Source of the DNA: Russula earlei
Taxonomy: Eukaryota; Basidiomycota; Agaricomycetes; Russulales; Russulaceae
Assembly (NCBI GenBank): GCA_025769875.1
Contig: JAGFNK010000618.1
Span: 1 to 29,857, forward strand
DNA: 29,857 nt
Direction of reading: 5' to 3'
In this document: in pieces, positions 1 to 8,640 of the stretch
How the letters are laid out: each line of letters starts with the position of its first letter
Numbering within the stretch: the first letter of the stretch is position 1
Translations under genes and position numbers: made by a program
Notes under the pieces: model-generated
The model's database searches: none
What the model was told of the DNA's origin: nothing
Seen by the model: the letters and a program-made list of their open reading frames with translations, nothing else

Positions 1-230
1 TAAGCTCAACTTAGTTTGCCAATCCCAAACAGTTGACTCCTACCCCATCTGCAGAGCCCCTCTTATCTTGTTGCCATACTTTAGAAGGATCTAACACTCC
101 TTCCCCTCCACAAGTATTGCTTGCTTGACTCAAGCATATCTGCATTGGTAGGATGCATTCATAGACATGACCATTGATCTTATTTAAGGCACTTTGGAGC
201 CTTAACACTTGTTTGGCCTGTACTCTTTGC
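1..230 (+). repeat. LTR-A, left remnant (continues off the window)
   Basis: No gene is recognised here. The last 20 bases before the hAT-1 junction (gtactctttgccaactt) match the equivalent part of LTR-E near 28025-28045 on the other strand, so this is read as the left part of an LTR whose other end is at 5438-5491. A small hairpin (AAGGC/GCCTT) lies near 185-205. The LTR start is not visible. The join to hAT-1 shows no TIR, so LTR and hAT sequence were probably both lost there. Confidence 0.5.
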
Positions 231-590
231 CAACTTGGTCACGGGTAGGCATGGGTATGGGTACAGTTTTAAATTTGTCACACTCACACAACACCACACC
301 CTTATCGGCCAGGTTTATGGGTATTGAAAGCACTATTCAAGAGTCTTCTGCCACAGGGTGACAGCTTGCACAGGCTCGGAACCAGCCCAAACGCAAGCGA
401 TTGTTGATCACAATCATGAGAAAACTGGTGAGCGCAACTCGGACTCAGCAGCCGCCTCCCTTTATGTGAAGACGGCACTTATTGCCATGTTTGCAAAGTC
501 GTATGACACGGGTCAGAAGGGTTGGTTCATCGAGATCTGGCTGGATCATATAAAGGTGAGCAAATTATCTTCAACATCTCACTTGTTGCT

Positions 591-2991
591 CATGCCTCGC
601 AATTTGGGGTCAAAGTCCTCAGCAAAGTCATCGCGCTCTTCACAGCAGACTTTGGCGTTGACCTCTTCCTTTTCCAGCACAGTCAAGTCGAGCACCAAGG
701 CACTCCAGTGTGGAGTCAAACGTAGCATTGCAAATGGCTCAAAGGCAATCACCCAGCCTCTCAAGTGTGCAAAGCATGTGGCATCCAATGCCACCTCCAT
801 ACCCATTGAAAGCAAACAAGAAGCAGAGCAAGCACTGACGATGGATGATCATATGAGTATCAGCAGCAATGGTGCAACCAGTGATGCTATTGAGATTGAA
901 TCAGATAATGAGGAGCTTGAAAAAGACCTACGTATGTCATTTCATTATCATTTTTTACCTCTTTTGCTTACTTGGACACTAGAAGACGCAAAGAAGTCAT
1001 GGCGGTCCCCCATCTACACGTTTTTCAAGCCCGACATCTCTATTCAAATTCACAAAAACCACGTCTCCCACTTCTTCACCTGTTTGTCAAAACATTGCAA
1101 GACAGGCTCGAAAGGCATTCAGTGCTATCAAGATAAGGGTGACAAATCTTCAACTGCGAATCTCAAGCACCACGCCATCCAATGCTTTGGCAAGGACGCG
1201 GTGAATGCAGCTATGAAGGGCCAGGCTGCTAGTGAAGGCCGCACTGGCAACATATTTGCAGCATTTGCCCGCCAAGGACAGTGGCCTGTCACGTACTCAC
1301 ATTGAGCACACATGAACACAGAAATTTGGTAAGTAGTACTTATTATCAGCTAAATGCTGTATTCTAAACATGTTGAACAGCGCGCACATTGCAAAATGGG
1401 TGGCAGAATGCAACCGTCCTCTGCAAATTGTCTCTGATCCCAAGCTCCTCAATATTTTCAAGACCGGGCACCCCAACCATAAAGTTCCATGTCCAAACAT
1501 GGTTTGATGTGATGTCAAGGCCGCATACATCAAGTGCCATGAATGGATAAGCAACCTACTGCAAGAACACCCAGGTCACATTCACTTCATGACCGATTGT
1601 TGGACTTCAACCAACCACGACGCATTCGTTGCCTGGACTGTACACCTTGAGCATCAAGGTGCCATGCTAGCTTTCTTACTTGATATCATTGAGGTTCCGG
1701 AATCTCATACGGGTACAGCTTTGGCAAAGGCCTTTCAGAAGATGCTCGAAACATTTGGACTCCAAGATCGTATTCTGGCCATAAACGCTGACAATGGATC
1801 TGCGAATGACATGCAGACCAAAGCTCTCGCAACAATGGAGAACTCTTTTGACGGAAAAAACCGCATCTGCTGTTTCAATCACACTCTGCATCTCTCGGCC
1901 AAAGCCCTCCTCAGCCCATTCAATGCTGCATTAGCTGGCGTATCCGATAACAATGATGACGTTGGTGAAGATGGTGCACTCAATGAAGAAGACGAGGACA
2001 AAGACGAAGATGAGGATGAGGACAAGGACGAAGATGAAGACGGATTGGATGTACCGGATGAGGATAATGATGATGATGGTATTGATGAACTTGAGAACCT
2101 AGACGAGGAGAAGAAGGAAGAGATCATGGAAACTACAGCTACTGTTTGTCAAATCATGACGAAGGTATGTACTATCTTAGTTGTTCCCCGGGACTCGGAG
2201 TAACCACTGATCTTGATTCAATAGCTTTGTCATTCGTCATTTGCTATCATTCACTCAACAACTATCACTCTCCCAAAGTGGTGCAAGTGTTGCAAGGAGC
2301 TTGGACTCAAGCCGTGCCTCATGCCACGTGACATTGTGACACGCTGGAATTTGATGTACTACATGCTTCATTTTGCAATGAAATATCATGAGGTTATTGA
2401 TGCAATGACGGCCGACGAGGTCCTCAAGCTTCGGAAGTATGAGCTTGATGATGAAGAGTGGGTTATTGTTGAAGATCTTGTCTTGGTACTATGGGTAAGT
2501 CATATTTTTACTTAATTGAATTAATTCCTAATATCTCCCCAAAGCAATTCAAGAACACGACTATCTTCTTTTCACAAGACTCCACAGGAGTCGCTGCCGT
2601 CATTCCCACAATGGATTGGCGACCAGCCATCTCAACCCAAAAGACAGGGAAAGAGTTCCCAGCTGCTCTCGTTGAAGCCATGAAGCTTGCACGCAAGAAA
2701 ATGAACCATTACTACTCCCTCACCAACGACTCTATTGCGTACCGCATCGCTATGGTTCTACACCCTGGCATGAAACTCGAATATTTTCGCAACCAGAATT
2801 GGGAAGGTGAATGGATTGAGGTGGCAGAGAACCTTGTTTATGATGAATACACAAAGTATGAGAAGCCTACCACTGATGACCTGGACTGAGACTCGGCCCA
2901 AATGAAAGAAGCAAATGATGAAGGATACACATCATTTGGTAATCTCTCTGTCACTACCCAACTCCGCCGGAACAAGGTCCAGGCCTACTTG
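591..2991 (+). pseudogene. hAT-1 transposase, N-terminal and catalytic part (broken)
   Basis: Reads through probable introns (for example gtatgt...ctag at about 934-981, and gtaagt...aaag near 2495-2544). In order it holds a basic Ser/Lys-rich N-terminus starting MPRNLGSK, a BED-type zinc finger near 1045-1190 (C-x4-C ... H-x4-C), the hAT catalytic blocks TDCWTS (about 1590) and INADNGSAND (about 1780-1810), and an Asp/Glu-rich tract at 1985-2045. Breaks seen: TGA in YSH*AHTN near 1303, a CGA-to-TGA change near 1504 where hAT-2 keeps Arg-Arg, and TGA at 2887-2889 (DLD*DSAQ). The first and third stops are also in hAT-2. The frame then runs into LTR-B. A transposase normally cuts and joins its own element ends; this one is judged inactive. 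Confidence 0.85.
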
Positions 2992-3560
2992 TGTCATGAA
3001 CCATTCTCTGGAGAGGGCCCTTGAAGGACCCTTCCTTATAGGAGGAAACCCAGCCTCTATGGTGTCACCCTGTTCACACGAGCAAAAGGGGTGAGTAGAG
3101 GTGTCCACAATATCGCGCGCGCATTGTTGCGCGAGCGATTCTCGGCACAATCAACATACAGCAAACCCCACTTAAAAGCAACCCTTCTAGCAACAAAAGA
3201 CAGTATTAGGACCTTCCTAAGGACCCTTTGGAACGACTCTAGGAACTTTACAATAGGCACTAACCTAGTATCAAAGGCCCTACAACGTGTTATTAGACCA
3301 ACTCTAATAACTATAGAATGAACTATAAGGCAATACTAAGGACCTTAATAGAAGTATTAGGGTCGACTCTAAGGACCCTAATAGAACTATATGAGGGCCT
3401 TATAAGATAACACTACTCCCTAACCAAATTACAAGTCCACAAAGGACCGGCCCTAAACTAACTAACAGAAAATGAATCAGGTGCTTGCACGTGCAGTAAA
3501 GCAGTGAACATGTGGACGATGAAAGCTCTTACTCATCAGGAGAAGCCTTCTTACTCAGCA

Positions 3561-3594
3561 GCTTACTGAGCATGACTGAGCATGCTCAGTAAGC
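3561..3594. repeat. Perfect 14-bp inverted repeat in LTR-B, first copy
   Basis: GCTTACTGAGCATG and its exact reverse complement CATGCTCAGTAAGC flank a 6-bp loop. The same hairpin recurs unchanged at 4360-4393. TTACTCA/TGACTGA-type motifs cluster around it, about 85 bp upstream of the TATA box. Confidence 0.85.
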
Positions 3595-3676
3595 GCACTT
3601 CGACTTCTTACTCATCACTCAATTGTGCTTGATAACAAGGTTATGACTTGTTCCCTATTTAGCAGTTCTCTTGTAG

Positions 3677-3684
3677 TATATAAG
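3677..3684 (+). promoter_or_regulatory. TATA box of LTR-B unit A1
   Basis: TATATAAG, followed 5 bases later by AATAAA and then by the R-like sequence cagactgtcc at 3711. The same box is at 4476-4483 in unit A2, 6199-6206 in LTR-C and 19298-19305 in LTR-C'. It places the U3/R boundary at about 3705-3715. Confidence 0.65.
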
Positions 3685-4359
3685 CACTCAATAAAGTAGC
3701 AGACAGTCCTCAGACTGTCCATTTGTTTACGGCACTCTCCATCCCTGGGATACTCCTTTAAGGATCATCCCCTTGTGACTATCCTGGCCTCTGTCATGAA
3801 CCATTCCCCGGAGAGGGCCCTTGAAGGACCCTTCCTTATAGGAGGAAACCCAGCCTCTATGGTGTCACCCTGTTCACACGAGCAAAAGGGGTGAGTAGAG
3901 GTGTCCACAATATCGCGCGCGCATTGTTGCGCGAGCGATTCTTGGCACAATCGATATACAGCAAGCCCCACTTAAAGGCAACCCTTCTAGCAATAAAAGA
4001 CAGTATTAGGGCCTTCCTAAGGACCCTTTAGAACGACCCTAGGAGCTCTACAATAGGCACTAACCTAGTATCAAAGGCCCTACAACGCGTTATTAGACCA
4101 ACTCTAATAACTATAGAATGACTATAAGGCAATACTAAGGACCTTAATAGAAGTATTAGGGTCGACTCTAAGGACCCTAATAGAACTATATAAGGGCCTT
4201 ATAAGATGACACTATTCCCTAACCAAACTACAAGTCCTCAAATGACTGCCCCTAAACTAACTAACAAGAAATGAATCAGGTGCTTACACGTGCACTAAAG
4301 TAGTAAACACGTGGACAATGAAAGCTCTTACTCATCAAGAAGAGTCTTCTTACTCAGCA

Positions 4360-4393
4360 GCTTACTGAGCATGACTGAGCATGCTCAGTAAGC
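4360..4393. repeat. Perfect 14-bp inverted repeat in LTR-B, second copy
   Basis: Identical arms and loop to 3561-3594, although the flanking bases differ between the two units (gcgcacttcg against gcgtcctccg). Confidence 0.85.
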
Positions 4394-4475
4394 GTCCTCC
4401 GACTTCTTACTCATCACTCTATTGTGCTTGATAACAAGGTTATGACTTGTTCCCTATTTAGCAGTTCTCTTGTAG

Positions 4476-4483
4476 TATATAAG
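4476..4483 (+). promoter_or_regulatory. TATA box of LTR-B unit A2
   Basis: TATATAAG in the same context as 3677-3684, again followed by a polyadenylation-like AATAAA. Confidence 0.6.
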
Positions 4484-4627
4484 CGCTCAATAAAGTAGCG
4501 GACAGTCCTCAGACTGTCCATTTGTTTACGGCACTCTCCAACCCTGGGATACTCCTTTAAGGACCGTCCCCTTGTGACTATCCTGGCCTCTTCCCTGCGT
4601 GATTGCTCAACTCTCACAGTAACAATA

Positions 4628-4723
4628 CCTCTCTGGTATCTGTTACTACTCTGGACTCTACTTCTTGCCCACGCAGTCTTAGACGTCTATCGACTCGTCT
4701 CTGAGCTTATCCCTCGCTCTTGA
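4628..4723 (+). CDS. Conserved hydrophobic mini-reading frame in LTR-B U5 (speculative coding)
   Basis: The frame begins Pro-Leu-Trp-Tyr-Leu-Leu, continues as a Leu-rich stretch of about 18 residues with a second Trp, then Ala-x4-Tyr-x-Leu, and stops at TGA 4721-4723. It looks like one membrane-spanning segment. It is repeated at 4795-4890 with mostly synonymous changes in the first half, and is matched in LTR-C (6398-6493) and LTR-C' (from 19496). The open frame extends upstream to about 4498 without an ATG, and upstream residues LASSLR are also shared with LTR-C'. No known family is recognised and coding is not established. Confidence 0.3.
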   Translation, partial: PLWYLLLLWTLLLAHAVLDVYRLVSELIPRS

Positions 4724-4794
4724 ACTGGATAGTTCAACAGTGAGTCTTGACAGCCTCTTCTCTGCGTGACTGCTCTACTCTCACAGTAACAGTG

Positions 4795-4890
4795 CCTCTC
4801 TGGTATTTGTTACTACTCTGGACTCTACTCCTTGCCCATGCGGTCTTGGACATCTATCAACTCGTCTTTGAGCTTATCCCTTGCTCTTGA
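4795..4890 (+). CDS. Second copy of the LTR-B hydrophobic mini-reading frame
   Basis: This is the 167-bp tandem duplicate of 4628-4723. Changes in the first 17 codons (CTG/TTG, CTT/CTC, CAC/CAT, GCA/GCG) keep the protein the same. Later changes (Arg to Gln, Ser to Phe, Arg to Cys) fit CpG decay and do alter it. Confidence 0.3.
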   Translation, partial: PLWYLLLLWTLLLAHAVLDIYQLVFELIPCS

Positions 4891-4919
4891 ACTGGATAGT
4901 TCAACAGTGAGTCTTGACA

Positions 4920-5119
4920 ACTTGAGCCTCCCTGTCGAAAATGTCAAAGATCCACTGAAGTGGTGGTAAGACAACCATTTTGTATATCCAAGCCTTCATC
5001 GTATGGCTCTGGATTATCTCAGTATCCCTGCCACCTTGACAGCTGTTGAACAGGTTTTTTCACAAGGCCGTCACCTTCTCCCATTGATGCACAATAATCT
5101 CTCATCAGGTTCAATTTGA
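4920..5119 (+). pseudogene. hAT-1 transposase, C-terminal dimerisation domain (broken)
   Basis: Resumes in frame after LTR-B as the hAT C-terminal dimerisation region: DPLKWW, then FVYPSL, MALDYLSIPAT, AVEQVFSQGRHLL, and TGA at 5117-5119. A stop (TAA) sits directly after LKWW where hAT-2 has Tyr. Unlike hAT-2, the SIPAT...VFSQGR stretch is in one frame here. This domain normally mediates transposase multimerisation. Confidence 0.85.
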
Positions 5120-5284
5120 GCTTTTCTCTGCTTTGGTTCCTGGGCCTGTTTTGGTCTCCTTGTGTTTGATGATGTGTTGGCTGCAGTGTTGTTGAAAAAG
5201 AACATTTCGCTTGATTAGTTATACTACGTACTTCTTTTATTTTACTAGCTAGTGATATATATGTGAAACCCATGGTTTTTTCTT

Positions 5285-5437
5285 AAATACCGTGGTTATT
5301 ATAGAACCCGTACCAGTAACGGTGAACCCAAGCAATGTACGGTGAAACCGTACCCTTTATCTGTAAGGGTACGGTGCTCATGGGTACGGGTAGGGGTTCA
5401 GGAAAATTTACCTGGGGGTTACCCGTTTCACACCTTA
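5285..5437 (+). repeat. hAT-1 right subterminal repeat cluster and TIR
   Basis: Many copies of GGGTACGG/CCGTACCC and close variants lie in about 120 bp next to the TIR. The same block ends hAT-2 at 11428-11580. Subterminal short repeats are the usual binding sites of hAT transposases; binding here is inferred. Confidence 0.65.
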
Positions 5438-5491
5438 CTCTGAGCTCCTGTCTCACTCTTGAACTGGATTGTTCAACAGTGAGTTCTGACA
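5438..5491 (+). repeat. LTR-A, right remnant
   Basis: Ends GAGTTCTGACA and aligns with the last 54 bases of LTR-B (ctctgagc...gaactggat.gttcaacagtgag) and with the end of LTR-E at 27942-27990. The next bases resume hAT-3 on the minus strand, so this is the end of an LTR inserted in hAT-3. The first 8 bases (ctctgagc) are the presumed hAT-1 target site. Confidence 0.7.
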
Positions 5492-5696
5492 CTGTCTGGA
5501 TGCTTGAATCTAAGGGGAAACTGAGAATGAGTGGTTAAGATGGGAAAGCAACAAACCTTGACTGCAACCATGTGGATAGTGGCAATCACATCTAGGGACC
5601 CCCCAAGGACACAATTATTGGGTAATGATGGGTCATACTCCCATATAGCAGTTGTGTTCTTGACTGCAGTAATTTTGGTGATGTGGCCCATCATGG
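5492..5696 (-). pseudogene. hAT-3 transposase, third segment
   Basis: The minus-strand frame reads MGHITKITAVKNTTAIWEY, then SLPNNCVLGGSLDVIA, as in basidiomycete hAT transposases. Next comes a probable 47-bp intron (gtttgttgc...ccttag, about 5517-5565) and Ile-Gln-Ala-Ser, after which LTR-A interrupts it. Its 5' neighbour segment lies at 6526-7537, beyond LTR-C, and joins in frame. The remainder would lie left of LTR-A, outside the window. Confidence 0.75.
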
Positions 5697-5961
5697 TGTT
5701 ACGAACCAAGGCTGGGTCCTGACCGTAGATGGTCCTATTTTACTCAAGAAAAGACCTCTCTCACTTTACATTACCAACTCCCTTCTGTTTTCTGGGCTAT
5801 CCCTCCTGCGGTGCAAGATATCGCTATTGCAAGGGCACTATAACACGACCAGGCACCCGTTTCCTAATTGGGTAATCATTGCGTGGCAGCCACATGGCCA
5901 CCCAGCCACCAAGGACCCGAAACAGCAGCACAAACTCTTAGAAACTGTTGCATAACTCATC

Positions 5962-6062
5962 TGATGTCATCAAGGCTCCAATGACATCATGGCTGACTGA
6001 GCGACTCCACAGTGACCTCATAAGCTCACTAAGCGCTCCACAGTGACATCATAATGATGTCA
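5962..6062. promoter_or_regulatory. Array of five CRE-like sites in LTR-C U3
   Basis: TGATGTCA (5962), TGACATCA (5982), TGACCTCA (6013), TGACATCA (6044) and TGATGTCA (6055). Four of the five are one transition away from the ATF/CREB palindrome TGACGTCA, in both of the directions that CpG deamination would give. They lie 140-240 bp upstream of the TATA box. Confidence 0.5.
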
Positions 6063-6198
6063 TCGCTCCACAATGATCAGTAATGTGCTCAGTAAGCCTG
6101 AAACTTGACACAAGCAAGTTTATGCCTCTGTAGTCCTATTGGGTGGTACCAAAGGGTCTAGAATAGTTCCAATTCTTTGTAAGCGACCCTGTACACTG

Positions 6199-6206
6199 TA
6201 TATAAG
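6199..6206 (+). promoter_or_regulatory. TATA box of LTR-C
   Basis: TATATAAG followed by cagactgtcc about 25 bases later, the likely start of R. Confidence 0.6.
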
Positions 6207-6397
6207 CCCCAATGAAGTATGGCAGTCATCAGACTGTCCATTTGTGATACTCTCATCTTCCTGGGTACTCCCCTGCGACCGCTCAGTCTAAAGTCCTCCC
6301 TTGTCCTCAAGGTACTCTTCAACAACCGCCTTGTTTAAAGCCCCTTGCTGCACTGGCCTCTACTCTTTGCCTCTGCCTCTTGCAACACATACCAGTC

Positions 6398-6493
6398 CCC
6401 ATCTGGTATCTTCTAGTCGTTTGGCTTGTCCTCCTGTTCAACGCCATTTACGCCGTGTACCATCTGTTCCGACCCTTGCCCACCTGCTCCTGA
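6398..6493 (+). CDS. Hydrophobic mini-reading frame in LTR-C U5 (speculative coding)
   Basis: Pro-Ile-Trp-Tyr-Leu-Leu followed by a Val/Leu-rich segment with a second Trp, then Asn-Ala, Tyr and a Tyr-His-Leu-Phe-Arg end, closed by TGA at 6491-6493. It matches 4628-4723 at P-[LI]-W-Y-L-L, the second W, L-L, A and Y-x-L, with different third codon bases at many of those positions. Coding is not proven: no in-frame ATG is seen. Confidence 0.3.
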   Translation, partial: PIWYLLVVWLVLLFNAIYAVYHLFRPLPTCS

Positions 6494-6525
6494 GTCCTTA
6501 GTGATCAGCAGTACATGTCTTGACA

Positions 6526-7537
6526 CATGGCAACATTGGCAATGCTGACAACATGACCAAAACATCTGCAACAGGAGATTAGTCTCACATCCTCAGCCAC
6601 AAAATAAAGCCACACAGAAGCTGATTCTCTTCAGCCTTCCAAAGTTTGTACAACCTTCACATGTGGAAGGTTTCAATGGTCTTGCATGTTGTATCATTAT
6701 TTGAGGTGTTGTCAAGAGTCACAGTAAAAAGCTATGTTGGTTCATTTGCATAAGTTATCAATGGAATCCAATTAGTTAACAAACCTTTGATGCATCTTTG
6801 TTGAAGATACCCACACAATCACACAACCCTACAAAGTACCGGCCAAGGTTCCAGCCACTGTGGTTGCCTGACACTGGCTGAAAACCAACAACCTCTGAGC
6901 AGAGTTTCCATTTGGTATCCTTAACTTCAATCCAGCTAGCTGTCATCCCCAGAAATGACCCCTTTGTGTTGTCTGCTGTCCACCTGTCTGCAGTTGACAA
7001 GATCCTGCCAGGTGCCTCCTATTCTGAAGGTGAGTCCAATCAAGGAAGAGAGTGTCAACTTGAAGTTACTTACAAGGATTTCACTTTTCAGCTGCTCCAA
7101 CCAATGGACAAACTCATTGTGGATGTGTACCTTGATATCATGTCTACTAGGTAAGTCCATGCAATTTGTCCTGGGCCTCATCACAACAAGACAATTGTGA
7201 AACACAGATTTCTTAGCAATGGCAAGAGCCTAGTCAAAAACTTCAAGATCAGCACAATACCACTGTCACATGGTTACACTCACACCTGGTTGTCACATGC
7301 AACAAACTGTGCAATGGCATGCATCACTCCCTTGCACATAAATGCTTTCACTTCTGACTGTTTCTCAAGCATCCCATCAAGTGTTGTCTGGAATCCTGAT
7401 TTCTTGCTTGCTTCTTTCATTTGCCAGTGATTGTCAACAAATCTCTTGTGTGTCTTTCTTCACAGACAGTGCCTCTGGAATCTTGATGTGGTGTTGATCC
7501 TCAAGATCACTTGCCTCTTATCATGATAGGTGAGTTT
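6526..7537 (-). pseudogene. hAT-3 transposase, middle segment
   Basis: Read on the minus strand from 7514: ALSVKKD, a frameshift, NHWQMKEASKKSGFQTTLD, AKKSVFHNCLVVMRPRT, the block TADRWTADNTKGSFLG around 6960-7000 with the first catalytic Asp, GFQPVSGNHSGWNLGRYF, then after an intron (gtttgttaac...catag) LDNTSNNDTTCKTIETF with the second Asp. A further intron leads to NVAMMGH, which continues at 5696 across LTR-C. Frameshifts and TGA codons at former CGA positions (for example HM*RLYKLW) kill it. CpG is very rare. No function is expected. Confidence 0.8.
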
Positions 7538-7974
7538 TGTTGAGATAAAGAGTAGCCGAGGCGTTGATGCGTCGACCCAAACTGTCTGGGCGGCCCACAG
7601 GCCCAGACCACATAAGTGTTTCAGCTCATTGCTGAAATGCATATGATAACAAAATTGATAGTATGATCTAAGACAATCGGTAGCTAGCACATAGCGATTG
7701 TGAAAACAATTTGATAGTTACTATAGACAAAATAATTAGGGATGCTCTCAGATACTTAAGAGCATCGTACATACAGTAGATACTTCAGTTGCGTCTCACA
7801 GAAACTGAAGTAAGTACTCACTATCTCACAATCTTATCAGTAGCTGATTATGCATTGTAGTATCATTTTTATTAGGTAAATATGACACAAGATAGTTTTG
7901 TCTCACAGAAACTGAATATCATTTTTATTAGATCTACTACGATCTAATCTTCCTTATCACTGTGCGATTCAACA
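7538..7974 (+). repeat. Copia 5' LTR
   Basis: TGTTGAGATAAAG ... GATTCAACA, 437 bp, with short terminal inverted repeats TGTTGA/TCAACA. It aligns end to end with 16214-16649. Internal direct repeats of about 22 bp (tctcacagaaactgaa; atcatttttattag) are present in both LTRs. Confidence 0.95.
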
Positions 7975-7986
7975 GGTTATGGGCCC
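7975..7986 (+). other. Copia primer-binding site (initiator tRNA-Met half-molecule type)
   Basis: GGTTATGGGCCC directly follows the LTR. It is the reverse complement of GGGCCCAUAACC, the anticodon-arm sequence of eukaryotic initiator tRNA-Met, not of a tRNA 3' end. Drosophila copia is known to prime from a cleaved half of this tRNA through the same site, so the same mechanism is inferred. Confidence 0.8.
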
Positions 7987-8223
7987 TGCCCACTAGTAAT
8001 TTCCCAAGACAGAAATCCACACACAAGCTCACATAGTCTATCGACACATTCTCTCTCCTTCACGGGCCACTGTTCATCAGAACGACACCCCACACTTTTG
8101 GTACTTGGATCAAAATTTTGACCCACACGTCAGGGGTACTGATCAAATTTCTAACATCTGGCATGCGTATTTGCTCCACTTGCCCAGATTGGTTTTATCA
8201 CCTCATTTACCTAATTGAATCAC

Positions 8224-8640
8224 ATGGCACCATCAATTTTTACGTTCCCACCCGGAGTCATAATGGAGACCTTTGATGGATCTAATTGGTCCACTTGGTC
8301 TTCACGCATACTCACTGTTTGCTGAATGAACGGATTTAGGCATCATATCACGGATTCCCCACCATCCCCTCCAGACACAGCTTGGGACTCGGAGGAGCAG
8401 GTCCTCCTTGGAGTCTTTGAGGTCTATGTGCAGAAAGACATCTTGCTGGCAGTTTCTGATGATACTAAGTTCAAATCGTGCAAAGACAAATGGGAGGAAC
8501 TAAAGCGTGCGTACAGAGGCGTGGGGTCTATGGCCGCCTTCAATAGCTGGGTCTCCCTGACAGGAATGGCCCTAGACGACGCAACTCCAATGCTTCCGCA
8601 ATTACAGAAACTTAATAATGCACAGAACACTCTCCAAAAC
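8224..8640 (+). pseudogene. Copia Gag, N-terminal part
   Basis: The ATG at 8224 opens MAPSIFTFPPGVIMETFDGS, NWSTWSSRI, a typical copia Gag start, after a leader of 249 bp. An in-frame TGA at 8323-8325 precedes MNGFRHHI. The frame then stays open (WDSEEQVLLGVFEVYVQKDI, CKDKWEELKRAY) to LTR-D. It rejoins at 9255 in frame (NTLQN then NDMKISD) once LTR-D and one AAAAC are removed. Gag forms the particle shell; this copy is broken. Confidence 0.85.

Larger units (their letters stand above)
2992..4919 (+). mobile_element. LTR-B, solo LTR with internal A-A-B-B duplications
   Basis: The insert starts TGTCATGAACC and ends GTCTTGACA (5'-TG...CA-3') and is flanked by the 5-bp target duplication ACTTG (2987-2991 and 4920-4924). 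Excising it rejoins the hAT-1 frame as in hAT-2 (CAGGCCTACTTGAGCC). No gag or pol is present. Inside are two direct copies of about 800 bp (2992-3791 and 3792-4590), then two of 167 bp (4586-4752 and 4753-4919). The ordinary LTR is therefore inferred to be one A plus one B, about 967 bp. Each A unit carries TATATAAG, an AATAAA and the sequence cagactgtccatttgt shared with LTR-C. Confidence 0.85.
231..5437 (+). mobile_element. hAT-1 DNA transposon, 5' truncated and interrupted by LTR-B
   Basis: This is a second copy of hAT-2 (11428-14735) in the opposite orientation, collinear over its length apart from LTR-B at 2992-4919. The right end keeps the terminal inverted repeat TCACACCTTA (5428-5437), followed by ctctgagc, the likely 8-bp target site inside LTR-A. 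Homology to hAT-2 starts only at about 231-236, so roughly the first 40 bp, with the left TIR and its target duplication, are missing. The left end also shows CpG decay (gggtatgggtacag where hAT-2 has gggtacgggtacgg). Without a left TIR this copy should not be mobile. Confidence 0.85.
5697..6525 (+). mobile_element. LTR-C, solo LTR
   Basis: Starts TGTTACGAACC, ends GTCTTGACA, 829 bp, with the target duplication CATGG at 5692-5696 and 6526-6530. There is no internal region. U3 carries five CRE-like octamers (5962-6062) and TATATAAG at 6199-6206. The R-like start cagactgtccatttgt is shared with LTR-B. A hydrophobic frame lies at 6398-6493. A more decayed second copy, LTR-C', is at 18793-19622. 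Confidence 0.9.

Noticed and set aside
1879..2127. Ser-rich open frame on the minus strand
   Set aside because: It is the antisense of the Asp/Glu tract of the hAT-1 transposase; the same artefact appears at 12806-13054 opposite hAT-2.
3300..3420. Repeated aaggaccctaatag-type motifs in LTR-B considered as a CRISPR-like or satellite array
   Set aside because: Spacing and sequence are irregular, the units lie inside an LTR present in two copies, and the genome is eukaryotic.
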